NCBI GenBank assembly: GCA_900751885.1 | Contig: CAADTH010000068.1 | Location: 62,001 to 126,000, forward strand | From: Clostridia bacterium | Lineage (GTDB): Bacteria > Bacillota > Clostridia > UBA1381 | Length of the DNA: 64,000 bases | Reading direction: 5' to 3' | Shown here: positions 26,940-36,289 of the stretch, in pieces | Layout: each line of letters starts with the position of its first letter | Position numbering within the stretch: the first letter of the stretch is position 1 | The notes under the pieces: model-generated | What the model was told of the DNA's origin: nothing | Databases searched by the model: none | What the model saw: the letters and a program-made list of their open reading frames with translations, nothing else | Program-made: the position numbers and the translations under genes

Positions 26940-29900
26940 TTAATTTTTGATTTCTACCGCGTTTGTATTCGGACGGATGCTTTCCAAATCATCTAAAAAC
27001 AGCACCTTTACACTTCCCTGTTTCACATTCTCAGCATAAATCCCTTCAAATGGGACGATTGTTCCATTCTCTCCTATCAAAACCTCCCGTGTCTTGACAC
27101 TGACCAAACACCCATCATCATAGATTGCCAGAACCGCCATGACGCGTTTCGCTTCCCCCTGTGGATTGGACACATCGATATACACACTTCCCGATAGTGT
27201 CCCCTCCGTCTGTTCGAGCGCACTGACTGCCTTCTCTGCCTGATACACGCCATACATCACTGTATAGCTGATGGCTTCGCCGTCCGCGATGAACTCATAG
27301 TTCTTATCCGCCTGTCCATCCGCCTTGACAGTCAAGGTATGGCTGCCCAAAAACGCGGATAGTTGAGCAATTCCCCTTGTATTCGTCTGCGCCACCTTGA
27401 TTCCGTCCAGATAAATATCCGCTCCCGAAACCGGCGTTGCATCCGTCGTTTTTGCCGTCACCTGTACCTGGCTGTACGCATCCGTAATTTGATAGTATCT
27501 TAAATTTTCAATTCCCATCTGCGCATAATAGCTTCTTGTAAGCTCCGCGCTTGTAAAATTCAATCCGCTTACCTGCCCCTTCATATCCGTCCGGCTCTTT
27601 TGGGAAAGAAGCTGTCCGTCCATGGTATAGACAAGCTCTGTATACGCTCCACTATTGTAAAGCAGGCGGTAGTGGTACCACTGGTTTTCCTCCACTCCCA
27701 GCGTCTCCTGCGTAAATCCTCCAATCAAAGTCCCGTCGCTTTTCCGAAATCCGCATGTCATATCCTTTGTGATGCGCTCTCCTTCTGATTTGACAAACAT
27801 CATATCCATCTCCAGCACATAGCTTGCCGCCGCATCATAGTCCGCAATCTCTGGAAACATGAGATACGCATTGCGGTTACTATTGCTATACTCCCCAGCC
27901 TGTGCCTTCAGATACCTTCCGTCCGGTCCGCCTGTGCCAAGCTCAAATCCGGTGAGCTTATCCCCAGCCGGACTGCCGTTTTGCGCCCGTCCGCCCACAT
28001 GGTAGGTGATATCTCCCACCACACTGTCTTGATCCTCTCCTGCCATGATAAGATGAAATCCATTGTACTCCTGCTCGTCGAATGTGATATGCTCATAAAA
28101 ATTTTGTACATTCCAGACAGGACTCAGCGTAATAGGTATATTTACCTCAAATACTTCCACTCCGTAGCTTTGTGCAATCAGAAATACTCTTCCTTTTTCC
28201 GCCTCTGCACTCACCGTCACAATACCGTCCTGGCTAACAGATACCCCCTGCCTTTGCTCAATGTCCCACGTTATCTGCTCGTCCTCCATGACACGTCCAT
28301 ACCGGTCGAGTACCTGTGCAAAAAACTGCTTCGACTGGACTTCTCCCTGCTCTGGAATCACTATCTTTTCCTGACCGCCCAAAATACGCAAATCGGCAGG
28401 GAAAGGGTCCCACCTCTCTTCGACTGTGACCGTACACGTATCTGTCTTGTTTCCATCCTTTGATGTTGCCGAAATGACAGCAGTACCCACCTTCTTTCCA
28501 AGCACAACCCCCCGGCTCGACACATCCGCGATTTCAGGCTGGTCGGATGTCCAGACCAAATCTCGAACAGACGCCTTGTCCGGCAATACCTGTGCGGCAA
28601 TCTGATACATCTGCCCCTGTGCAACTGTCACACTTTCTGGCTCTACCGTCACACTCTCAATCGGATAATACGTCTGGTTTAAAACAACCTGCTTCTTGGA
28701 CGGCTTGCCTCTTACCGCAAAGCCGATGGTCTTTTCCTCGCAGTCCTCCGCCTGAATCTGCGCCTGGTACACACCGACCGGCAGGGTAATATCGACGATG
28801 CCGTCCTTGTCTGTCGTATACGTCTTACCTGCAACCGTGACAGCCGCTCCCTCCAACTGCCCTGTGTACGAACCATTCACACAGATCTGGGCTGTGCCAA
28901 ACGCATTTTCGATAAAGTAAAGCTGCAAATCATCCAAATCAACCGCCGCGTACTCTGCATTTGTCGTATACCCAGTATTTCCATACCGGACAAATGCAAG
29001 CTGAGATACTCCCATGCCGGATGATTCCGAGTCCAGACTAGTCGTTCCAATCAACGTGCCGTCTTGTGCAAACAGCGCCCTGCCGTATTGCCCTTGGCGG
29101 TAAATGAGCTGATAGCGGTACCACGTGTCATACTCCACTCCTAAACCTTCTTTGGTTACTGTGTCGACTACATTTTTACCGTCTGAAATCGTCATTTGCG
29201 CGTCATGTCCATTGACCTTATCTTCTGGGAAGCGGATGTTTGTCTCAAACACAAAGTCTGCACTGTCCCCCAGCATTGCGCTATTGCCCACTGTAAGAGA
29301 TGCGTTTCGTCCGCCGCCTGAAAACCGTCCGATGAGTGCTTGAAGATACCGGCTTCCATCCTCCTTTGCGAGGACTGTAAATCCTGTTTTTCCATCTCCG
29401 CCGCCCCTGCGTCCGCCAACAGTATAATTGATATCTCCAACCGAAAGTGCCTGTGTATTGCCTGTCTGCCTTAACACAATACCCGAGCTTCCAGCGGCAT
29501 ATTCCTGATACTCTGCCTCATCAAAGGATACCTGCGAGAGATACTCCTTATCCGTATCCGGCAAGAGCTCGCAAGCGATTCCATGCTCCACAGCATAAAC
29601 CTGCGCCTCTGACCCATCATAGCAGCGGATGGTGGACTGTTCAGAAAATGCGCCTTCCTCTATGGTTTCCACCTCGTATGGCACGGTGACAATCCACTCG
29701 GAATCGCCTGAAAATACACCTGCCGCAATTTTCGTGACCGCAACGCCGTTTACGTGGGACGGTACCGTGACCTCGCTTGCCGTGCCGCGGTATCCTGTAA
29801 TTGCTCCAGTTTTTTTGTTAAACTCCAGCTCTGTCACAACCTCCACGGTAAACTCAGCCGTCTTTCCCCTGTATTCTACCGTCACAGTCTGTTGTCCTGC

Positions 29901-31940
29901 CGCATTTGCGTCATAACCCGACACCGCATACGTGTCTATCTGCCCCTGTGTTCCATCCTCATAGTGTGCGGTCAGGGAAAGTCCTGTCAAATCAATCTTT
30001 TCTCCCACCTGGTACACTGTCTTGTCAGGTGCGCTCTCCATCGTAATCCCTTCAATCGGTGGATTAAACAAATCCTCACTCAGATAATATCCGATATGCG
30101 GCGGCTGGTTGTACGCTACATTTTCTGCCGCAACCCCCTGACGGTACACCGGATCGCTCATCAGCGTCGGCAGCTTATACTTCGTCATCTCGGTGGACAT
30201 ATACACGCGAAGCGCCGAATTATCGGAAAGTGGATACACAACCTCCTCACGCCAGTCGCCAAACAAATCCGCCTGCAAGGCAGGTGTCGCTTTCGTTCCA
30301 TTCACCCTGCGGCAGCCGTCCGCTGTAAAAATCGGCGTCATGCGCGTGTTGTCCCACGCTGTAATCGTCGTCCCGTCCAGCATTTCGTCATATAAATCTC
30401 CATCCCAGAAAATTCGGAAGTTGACAGAATTACCCGGTACGGAAGCAGACTGGAACGTGCCGTCTCCCACCGATTTGTAGGTTCCCGCACCCATAATCTG
30501 ATAATATCCCCCTGCGCCGACATTTGCCATGATTCCGCGGCCTGTATCACGGTTAGACCCCTGGTGAAATAACTCCTCCCCTGTCGCCGCGTCATATACT
30601 GTCATGCCATAATCGAGCGCCACACCATTGCTGGCAATAGAGCCGCCGGATTCATGCACGCTAAAATACTCCAGTCCCTCATGCGTCGGGTCATAATCTC
30701 CGATATGCAGTGCATCTCCATGCCCTCGGAAGGAGCACCACTTCACTGAAAAATCATCATCCAGACACAGCGAACCGCAAATGATTTCGTCCTTTCCATC
30801 GCCGTCCACATCCGCCACAGTCAGGTTATGGTTTCCCTGTCCCGCGTACTTTTGCATTCCTGCGTCATTCGTATCAAAGCGTGCAGCCTCCTCGAGCCGC
30901 CCGTCCACCAAATTGAATGCCACAGCGGTTGTGCGCGTGTAGTATCCGCGCCACGCAACCACACTCGGTGTCACGCCGTCCAAATAGGCAATCGCACCAA
31001 GAAAACGGTCTGCGCGGTTCCCGTTGGAATCCCCCCAATCCGTGACTGCCCCTCGCGGCACTGGATACGCGACTGTGTCAACCGCTTTTCCTGTATCTCC
31101 TGCAAATACAGTGTAAAATTCCGGTCCGTCCAAAATTCGCCCTGCATCATTTCGGTATATCTTCGTATCGTCCACTGTTTTGATTGCATCATCTAAGCTT
31201 ACACCACTAACATAACCACCCAGCGCATCCTTTGATCCCGGTGCTGTCTTGCAGGCAATTTCTGCTCTCCCATCGCCGTCCAAATCATATACCATAAACT
31301 GGGTATAGTGTGCTCCTCCGCGGATATTCGGTCCCAAGTCAATCATACTGTCCCAGACAGGAGTGCCGTCAAGCTTGTATGCGTCCAAATAGACATTTCC
31401 CGTCACGCCATCGTTGGAGTTGTCCTGCGGATTGGCATCCCATTTCACAATCAATTCATACTCGCCGTCATTGTCGAGATCGCCGCAGCTGGCATCGCCC
31501 GGCTCATAGGAATAGGTACTGTCGCCATATTGAAAATCCGCAGGCTTTCTCAGCGGAATGTCAAAATAATTTGTTCCGCTCGAAAATGCGCCTGCCGCCT
31601 CGCTTTTCTCTCCAACAACATCTCCCTGCACCGCCTCAATCTGATAAAGAGCCTCAGACGTAGCTCCCTCGTCTATATAATTTGTGCTGTTTTCCTCTGT
31701 TGCAATCAAGCTCCCGTCGCGGTATATGCGAAAGCTCGTTTTTTGATTTTCACTGCCTAAAAGGCGCCAGCTCAAATAATTTCCATTCTCTGTCCTCACA
31801 ACCGCAAGTCCGCGTCCAAGCGTTTCCATCTGACGTACGGACGCTGTTGGCTGTGTATCCTGCGCCCATACAGGTACAGCGGCACCTCCCAGACCAATTC
31901 CTATCGCCAAAAGTACTGATACATACTTTTTTCCCCTCAT
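26940..31940 (-). CDS. Secreted multidomain rhamnogalacturonan lyase (PL11)
   Basis: A signal peptide (MRGKKYVSVLLAIGIGLGGAAVPVWA) leads into a PL11 catalytic domain at ~37-620: GRGLAVVRTENGNYLSWRLL at its start, and the calcium-rich beta-propeller repeats DASCGDLDNDGEYELIVKWD, YDLDGDGRAEIACKTAPG and VADVDGDGKDEIICGS, as in Bacillus YesW/YesX. It cuts the rhamnogalacturonan I backbone of pectin by beta-elimination. Then: Big_3-like (~633-697), a BspA-like leucine-rich segment, a ~200-residue lectin-like module (~806-1012) with a carboxypeptidase-regulatory-like domain, Big_2-like (~1095-1172), a second copy of that module pair (~1283-1550), and a C-terminal module shared with the GH30 protein. 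No SLH repeats are present. Confidence 0.92.
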   Translation of the reverse strand: MRGKKYVSVLLAIGIGLGGAAVPVWAQDTQPTASVRQMETLGRGLAVVRTENGNYLSWRLLGSENQKTSFRIYRDGSLIATEENSTNYIDEGATSEALYQIEAVQGDVVGEKSEAAGAFSSGTNYFDIPLRKPADFQYGDSTYSYEPGDASCGDLDNDGEYELIVKWDANPQDNSNDGVTGNVYLDAYKLDGTPVWDSMIDLGPNIRGGAHYTQFMVYDLDGDGRAEIACKTAPGSKDALGGYVSGVSLDDAIKTVDDTKIYRNDAGRILDGPEFYTVFAGDTGKAVDTVAYPVPRGAVTDWGDSNGNRADRFLGAIAYLDGVTPSVVAWRGYYTRTTAVAFNLVDGRLEEAARFDTNDAGMQKYAGQGNHNLTVADVDGDGKDEIICGSLCLDDDFSVKWCSFRGHGDALHIGDYDPTHEGLEYFSVHESGGSIASNGVALDYGMTVYDAATGEELFHQGSNRDTGRGIMANVGAGGYYQIMGAGTYKSVGDGTFQSASVPGNSVNFRIFWDGDLYDEMLDGTTITAWDNTRMTPIFTADGCRRVNGTKATPALQADLFGDWREEVVYPLSDNSALRVYMSTEMTKYKLPTLMSDPVYRQGVAAENVAYNQPPHIGYYLSEDLFNPPIEGITMESAPDKTVYQVGEKIDLTGLSLTAHYEDGTQGQIDTYAVSGYDANAAGQQTVTVEYRGKTAEFTVEVVTELEFNKKTGAITGYRGTASEVTVPSHVNGVAVTKIAAGVFSGDSEWIVTVPYEVETIEEGAFSEQSTIRCYDGSEAQVYAVEHGIACELLPDTDKEYLSQVSFDEAEYQEYAAGSSGIVLRQTGNTQALSVGDINYTVGGRRGGGDGKTGFTVLAKEDGSRYLQALIGRFSGGGRNASLTVGNSAMLGDSADFVFETNIRFPEDKVNGHDAQMTISDGKNVVDTVTKEGLGVEYDTWYRYQLIYRQGQYGRALFAQDGTLIGTTSLDSESSGMGVSQLAFVRYGNTGYTTNAEYAAVDLDDLQLYFIENAFGTAQICVNGSYTGQLEGAAVTVAGKTYTTDKDGIVDITLPVGVYQAQIQAEDCEEKTIGFAVRGKPSKKQVVLNQTYYPIESVTVEPESVTVAQGQMYQIAAQVLPDKASVRDLVWTSDQPEIADVSSRGVVLGKKVGTAVISATSKDGNKTDTCTVTVEERWDPFPADLRILGGQEKIVIPEQGEVQSKQFFAQVLDRYGRVMEDEQITWDIEQRQGVSVSQDGIVTVSAEAEKGRVFLIAQSYGVEVFEVNIPITLSPVWNVQNFYEHITFDEQEYNGFHLIMAGEDQDSVVGDITYHVGGRAQNGSPAGDKLTGFELGTGGPDGRYLKAQAGEYSNSNRNAYLMFPEIADYDAAASYVLEMDMMFVKSEGERITKDMTCGFRKSDGTLIGGFTQETLGVEENQWYHYRLLYNSGAYTELVYTMDGQLLSQKSRTDMKGQVSGLNFTSAELTRSYYAQMGIENLRYYQITDAYSQVQVTAKTTDATPVSGADIYLDGIKVAQTNTRGIAQLSAFLGSHTLTVKADGQADKNYEFIADGEAISYTVMYGVYQAEKAVSALEQTEGTLSGSVYIDVSNPQGEAKRVMAVLAIYDDGCLVSVKTREVLIGENGTIVPFEGIYAENVKQGSVKVLFLDDLESIRPNTNAVEIKN

Positions 31941-32137
31941 TGTTCACTCACTCCCATTCGGTCTTTTTTTATAGCCGTTCTCTCTTTTTGGTACATATAT
32001 TTTTATTATATAGTATCTATCAACAGAATACCATCAAAAAACAAGCGGTTCTTTGTTAAAAATGCAGATATTCTTTTCTTACAGCAACAAAAAATCATAC
32101 AGCAGAGCGATATGTTTTCTTCCTAATACTTCGATAA

Positions 32138-32177
32138 AAAAACAGCGTCTCTGTTTTTTAACAAAAACGCTGTTTGA
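32138..32177 (-). terminator. Terminator of the MerR-family gene
   Basis: AAACAGCG / CGCTGTTT stem with T7 on the minus strand, 19 bp after the stop codon. The remaining interval to the lyase start (31941-32137) is AT-rich and holds no gene I can support. Confidence 0.75.
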
Positions 32178-32195
32178 ATGATTCATTTCCAACCT

Positions 32196-33014
32196 TTATC
32201 TCTTCTTTACAGGAAAACAAACCTCAGTCACCCAGTTCTCTGGATTTGTGTCCTTTGTTGGCGGCACATGATAGATATTGAACATCTGTCCATTGATTTC
32301 ATACCCATTGTCATTGATCCATTTTCCAAGTGCCTCGCACGCACCTCCCATATGGCTGTAGTCTCCTTTGACAATCACCGTTGCCGCGGTCACAGCGGGT
32401 AATGCTTGAAATTTGACCGACTCTGTATCTTGATACGTTCCCACAACATTCATGCGGATTTCCACATCCACATCGCTTTCTTTGTATCCCTCGTCAAAAA
32501 ACACTGCCACACATCTGTCGGGTTCTTCTCGTTTCACCCTCTGCCTTGCCGCCTCCTCATTGAGCTCCTTCCAGAGCATCCCTTCATCCTGATAAGCTGG
32601 AATCACCCTTCTCAGGCTCATGACTGTACTTTCTTTCAATATCTTGACTGCAACATTGTATTCCATACAAATATCCTCCTTCTCCAAATGCTTGATGGCA
32701 ACTTGAATCATCTGCAGCTTTCTCTCTGCCTCCTGCGCCTCCTCTATGACCTGCTTGTAGTGCAGCTTCAAATACTGCTTGAATGCTTCCTTGTCCTGAT
32801 ACTGCTCTAAAATGTTTTTAATCGTCGAAAGACCGATTCCCATATTCCGAAGCGCCTGAATCTGGTTTGCTCTCGAAAGCTGGTCTGCCGTATAATAGCG
32901 GTAACCATTCGACGCGTCCGTGTCCTTTGGTACAAGCAAGCCTATCTGGTGGTAGTGGCGTAGCATGCGAATGCTAATCATAGACAGCTTTGAAAAATCT
33001 CCAATTTTAAACAT
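32196..33014 (-). CDS. MerR-family transcriptional regulator with GyrI-like effector domain
   Basis: The 272-residue protein has an N-terminal MerR winged helix (FKIGDFSKLSMISIRMLRHYHQIGLL...NGYRYYTADQL), a coiled-coil dimer helix (~75-115) and a C-terminal GyrI/BmrR-like ligand domain (from ~118, ending NWVTEVCFPVKK). Such regulators sense drugs or other hydrophobic ligands and activate promoters with over-long spacers. Its own promoter has exactly that 19-bp spacer, so autoregulation is likely. No transporter gene lies next to it, so the regulated target is unclear. Confidence 0.9.
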   Translation of the reverse strand: MFKIGDFSKLSMISIRMLRHYHQIGLLVPKDTDASNGYRYYTADQLSRANQIQALRNMGIGLSTIKNILEQYQDKEAFKQYLKLHYKQVIEEAQEAERKLQMIQVAIKHLEKEDICMEYNVAVKILKESTVMSLRRVIPAYQDEGMLWKELNEEAARQRVKREEPDRCVAVFFDEGYKESDVDVEIRMNVVGTYQDTESVKFQALPAVTAATVIVKGDYSHMGGACEALGKWINDNGYEINGQMFNIYHVPPTKDTNPENWVTEVCFPVKKR

Positions 33015-33055
33015 ACTATTTCCCTCCGTACGGCTTTTATTTTGAGCTCAATTTC

Positions 33056-33086
33056 ATTATAAAGGGTACCACAGTGTGAGAGTCAA
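33056..33086 (-). promoter_or_regulatory. MerR-type promoter with 19-bp spacer
   Basis: TTGACT (33081-33086) and TATAAT (33056-33061) are separated by 19 bp (CTCACACTGTGGTACCCTT). This elongated spacing is the hallmark of promoters untwisted by MerR-family activators. It reads into the regulator gene starting at 33014. Confidence 0.75.
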
Positions 33087-33214
33087 GTAAAAAATTTAAA
33101 CTTTTTAAAAAATCCTGTATCTTAATTATGATATCCTCTGTAGGTTCTTCTACTACCGCGATTGTCGCAACGCCTTTTGGTAAAATATGCTTTGTATTAT
33201 TAGAATAACATTTT

Positions 33215-33243
33215 GCATAAATTTCATCAATTAACAGATAATA
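33215..33243 (+). promoter_or_regulatory. Candidate sigma-G promoter of spoVT
   Basis: GCATA (33215-33219), 17 bp, GATAATA (33237-33243) matches the forespore sigma-G pattern with one mismatch. spoVT is sigma-G dependent in Bacillus subtilis. AT-rich DNA makes chance matches common. No gene is supported in 33090-33290. Confidence 0.4.
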
Positions 33244-33295
33244 AAACCACAATGTTAATCGCGCTAAAAATTTAAATAAACGGAGGAATTAGCAA

Positions 33296-33832
33296 ATGAA
33301 AGCAACCGGAATTGTGAGACGAATAGATGATTTGGGAAGAGTCGTCATTCCAAAAGAAATCAGACGTACCATGCGGATTCGTGAAGGAGATCCGCTTGAA
33401 ATTTATACAGAAAAAGATGGCGAAGTCATCTTCAAAAAATATTCTCCAATCGGAGAACTCGGCGATTTTGCGGTTCAGTATGCAGAAACACTTGCAAAAA
33501 CCAGCGGACATGCTGCCTGCATCACAGACCGTGACACAGTTATCGCGGTATCCGGCGCCCCAAAGCGTGAGCTGATAGAAAAGCGTATCAGCCAAGAAGT
33601 CGAAGATGTGATGGAAAAGAAAACAAACTTCATCTCGGACGATGGCAAAAAAATCACCATTGCAGACGGTGTGGAAAAGTATAATGCCGGCGTTGTCGTA
33701 CCAATCATTTCAGAGGGTGACACGATTGGCTCTGTGATTTTCTTTTCACAGGACGGAAAAAAGATGGGTGAAGTGGAAGACAAACTTGCCCAGTCTGCGG
33801 CAGGCTTCTTAGGCCGCCATATGGAAAGCTGA
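33296..33832 (+). CDS. spoVT: Stage V sporulation protein T, AbrB-type regulator
   Basis: The 178-residue protein starts with the AbrB/SpoVT swapped-hairpin DNA-binding domain (MKATGIVRRIDDLGRVVIPKEIRRTMRI) followed by a GAF-like domain (~57-175) ending FFSQDGKKMGEVE...AAGFLGRHMES. SpoVT adjusts late forespore gene expression. Length and both domains are complete. The ATG follows GGAGG at 8 nt. Its presence marks the host as a spore former. It stands alone between MerR and serA transcripts. Confidence 0.95.
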   Translation: MKATGIVRRIDDLGRVVIPKEIRRTMRIREGDPLEIYTEKDGEVIFKKYSPIGELGDFAVQYAETLAKTSGHAACITDRDTVIAVSGAPKRELIEKRISQEVEDVMEKKTNFISDDGKKITIADGVEKYNAGVVVPIISEGDTIGSVIFFSQDGKKMGEVEDKLAQSAAGFLGRHMES

Positions 33833-33846
33833 ATAAAATACACAAG

Positions 33847-33876
33847 CACCGTTTTCTGCATGAATGCGGTGTTTTT
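33847..33876 (+). terminator. Weak terminator after spoVT
   Basis: CACCG / CGGTG arms with an inner GCAT/ATGC pair and T5, 15 bp after the stop codon. Confidence 0.5.
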
Positions 33877-33880
33877 CATA

Positions 33881-33915
33881 AAAAAAGTGCGTCCAAATAT
33901 GGACGCACTTTTTTA
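33881..33915 (-). terminator. Terminator of serC-serA (bidirectional)
   Basis: A perfect AAAAAAGTGCGTCC / GGACGCACTTTTTT stem with a 6-nt loop lies just after the serA stop codon and also backs up the spoVT terminator. Confidence 0.88.
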
Positions 33916-33918
33916 TTC

Positions 33919-35082
33919 TTATTTTATCACACGCACCTTGAGGACGCCCTCAATCTCTGAAATCTTGCTGACGATTTCATCTGTCACAGCCGCGTCCGCA
34001 TTCAAAATTGTGTACGCATTCTCCTTCTTGCTCTTATTAATCATATCCGAGATATTGATTCCCGCTTCAGAAAACGCATTTGTAAATCTGGTAATCATAT
34101 TCGGAATATTCTTATGTAAAATCGTGATTCTGCCGACATCGCCTGCCGGAAGAGAACAATTCGGGAAGTTGACTGAGTTTAGAATATTTCCATTTTCCAA
34201 ATAATCCACAAGCTCCTGCGCCGCCATCATAGCACAGTTGTCCTCTGACTCCTGTGTAGACGCACCCAAATGCGGTACTGCGATAATGCCCGGCTGGTTT
34301 ACCGTCTCCTGATTCGGAAAATCTGTCACATAGCAGGCAACCTTTCCATCTGCAATCGCCTGCTTGATATCCGCATTGTTTACAAGCTCTCCACGCGCAA
34401 AGTTCAAGATTCTTACGCCATCCTTCATCTGAGAGAACGCGTCCGCATTCAATAAATACTTGGTATCCGGCGTAAACGGTACATGAACCGTGATATAGTC
34501 CGCGTTTTCAAAAATATCCTTGATTTCCAGCGCCTTATGGATATGGCTCGACAGCCTCCACGCCGCATCCACAGACAGATATGGGTCATAGCCCATGACC
34601 TTCATTCCCAAATGCTGTGCCGCGTTTGCCACCTGCACACCGATTGCGCCAAGTCCAATGACTCCCAGTGTTTTCCCCTGAATTTCCTGACCGGCAAAAT
34701 TGGATTTTCCCTTCTCCACCTGCTTTGCCACGTCATCCCCTGTCAAGGTGTTCGCCCACGCCACGCCGTCTGTAATCTTTCTGGAGGAGAGCATAAGAGC
34801 AGCAAGGACAAGCTCCTTTACTGCATTTGCATTCGCTCCCGGTGTATTGAATACCACAATGCCCTGTTCGGTGCACTTGTCAATTGGAATATTATTCGTA
34901 CCTGCACCCGCACGTGCGACCGCCTTCAGAGAGGCTGGAAACTCCATATCGTGCATGGAAAAGCTTCTCAAAATAATTCCATCTGCATCCTTTGACGCAT
35001 CATCCGTAATGGCATAGCTTGCCTTTGGCAAATAGTCAAGACCACATGCCGCGATTTTATTGAGTGTCAAAATGTCAAACAT
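33919..35082 (-). CDS. serA: D-3-phosphoglycerate dehydrogenase
   Basis: The ATG at 35082 (MFDILTLNKIAACGLDYL) gives 387 residues, the short clostridial form. The NAD-binding motif GVIGLGAIGVQVANAAQ is at ~145, catalytic Arg in RILNFARGELVNN, and the His in AVPHLGASTQES. The C terminus is an ACT domain (RITILHKNIPNMITRF...), which usually gives serine feedback. The enzyme oxidises 3-phosphoglycerate to 3-phosphohydroxypyruvate. serC lies 16 bp upstream, so the first two serine-synthesis steps are cotranscribed. Confidence 0.94.
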   Translation of the reverse strand: MFDILTLNKIAACGLDYLPKASYAITDDASKDADGIILRSFSMHDMEFPASLKAVARAGAGTNNIPIDKCTEQGIVVFNTPGANANAVKELVLAALMLSSRKITDGVAWANTLTGDDVAKQVEKGKSNFAGQEIQGKTLGVIGLGAIGVQVANAAQHLGMKVMGYDPYLSVDAAWRLSSHIHKALEIKDIFENADYITVHVPFTPDTKYLLNADAFSQMKDGVRILNFARGELVNNADIKQAIADGKVACYVTDFPNQETVNQPGIIAVPHLGASTQESEDNCAMMAAQELVDYLENGNILNSVNFPNCSLPAGDVGRITILHKNIPNMITRFTNAFSEAGINISDMINKSKKENAYTILNADAAVTDEIVSKISEIEGVLKVRVIK

Positions 35083-35098
35083 GTTTTTGCCTCTTTCC

Positions 35099-36178
35099 TT
35101 ATTTATTTTCTGCTTCAAACTGCTTCATAAACGCCACCAGCTTCTCTACGCCTTCTTTTGGCATAGCATTGTAGATGCTCGCACGCATTCCGCCGACTGT
35201 GCGGTGTCCCTTGAGGTTGACAAATCCCGCTTCCTTTGCCTCTTTGATAAACTTTGCGTTGAGGTCATCACTGTCTGTCACAAATGGAACATTCATCAAG
35301 GAACGGTCCTCCGGAACGACAGTACCGCGGAACATGCCGGATGAATCAAGATAATCATACAAGATTTTCGCCTTCTCCTCATTCATCTTCTGAATCGCGC
35401 CAACTCCGCCTTTTTCCTTTATCCACTCTAAAACGAGCTTGAGCATATAAATGCCATAGGTCGGAGGGGTATTATACATCGAACCATTGTCCGCATGAAT
35501 CTGGTAGTTGAACATGGTTGGTGTGCACTCCATCGGATTCCCAATCAGGTCATCGCGTACGATAACCAGCGTCACACCGGCAGGTCCCAAATTTTTCTGT
35601 GCTCCTGCAAATAAAACTCCAAACTTCGATACATCCATCTCCTCGGACATGACATTGGAGGAAATATCCGCCACAATCGGCACATTCCCTGTGTCAGGAA
35701 GAGATGTGTACCGCGTGCCGTAGATGGTATTGTTATATGTAATATAGAAATAATCCGCATCCGGGTCAAATTTGGATTTGTCTAACTTCGGGATATAGCT
35801 GAACGTTTTATCAGCAGAGCTTGCCACCTCATTGACACTCAGATACCGTTTTGCCTCTGCCGCCGCTTTTTTCGCCCACTGCCCGGTTACCACATAGTCT
35901 GCTTTTCCCTTTTTCCCAAGGTTCATCGGAATCATCGCAAACTGGCTGGATGCGCCGCCCTGCAAAAACAGCACCTTATAGTTGTCCGGCACGTGCATCA
36001 GCTCGCGCACCAATGCCTCTGCCCCTTCGATAATCGCTTCGTACTCTTTGGAGCGGTGGCTCATTTCCATTACGGACATGCCAGAACTTCCATACTCAAC
36101 CATCTCTGCCTTTGCTTTTTCCAAAACTTCGACAGGCAGCATAGAGGGACCTGCTGAAAAATTATATACTCTACCCAT
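35099..36178 (-). CDS. serC: Phosphoserine aminotransferase
   Basis: The 359-residue class V aminotransferase begins RVYNFSAGPSMLPVEVLEKA and has the PLP-lysine block LFAGAQKNLGPAGV. GNVPIVADISSNVMSEEMD contains the PLP-phosphate and ring contacts, and GHRTVGGMRASIYNAMP closes the active site. It makes phosphoserine from 3-phosphohydroxypyruvate and glutamate. First gene of the serC-serA operon. Confidence 0.96.
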   Translation of the reverse strand: MGRVYNFSAGPSMLPVEVLEKAKAEMVEYGSSGMSVMEMSHRSKEYEAIIEGAEALVRELMHVPDNYKVLFLQGGASSQFAMIPMNLGKKGKADYVVTGQWAKKAAAEAKRYLSVNEVASSADKTFSYIPKLDKSKFDPDADYFYITYNNTIYGTRYTSLPDTGNVPIVADISSNVMSEEMDVSKFGVLFAGAQKNLGPAGVTLVIVRDDLIGNPMECTPTMFNYQIHADNGSMYNTPPTYGIYMLKLVLEWIKEKGGVGAIQKMNEEKAKILYDYLDSSGMFRGTVVPEDRSLMNVPFVTDSDDLNAKFIKEAKEAGFVNLKGHRTVGGMRASIYNAMPKEGVEKLVAFMKQFEAENK

Positions 36179-36232
36179 TTGTCAGACCTCCAAAAAATTT
36201 TTGACCGCATTTCTGTGATCATATTACGTTAA

Positions 36233-36261
36233 ATTATACCGCAAAAAAAAGACTTCGTCAA
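36233..36261 (-). promoter_or_regulatory. Promoter of serC-serA
   Basis: TTGACG (36256-36261), 17 bp and TATAAT (36233-36238), 55 bp before the serC ATG. The -35 element lies inside the terminator of the upstream TauE gene (36242-36275). Confidence 0.7.
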
Positions 36262-36275
36262 TATATCGAAGCCTG
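36242..36275 (-). terminator. Terminator of the paired TauE-like genes
   Basis: A CTTCG / CGAAG stem is followed by T8 on the minus strand, 15 bp after the stop at 36290. It overlaps the serC -35 element. Confidence 0.6.
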
Positions 36276-36289
36276 TCTTGTTATTTTTT

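Noticed and set aside
33037..33252. 71-codon minus-strand frame between merR and spoVT
   Set aside because: It covers the merR promoter and the spoVT upstream region, and has no ribosome site or recognisable protein pattern.
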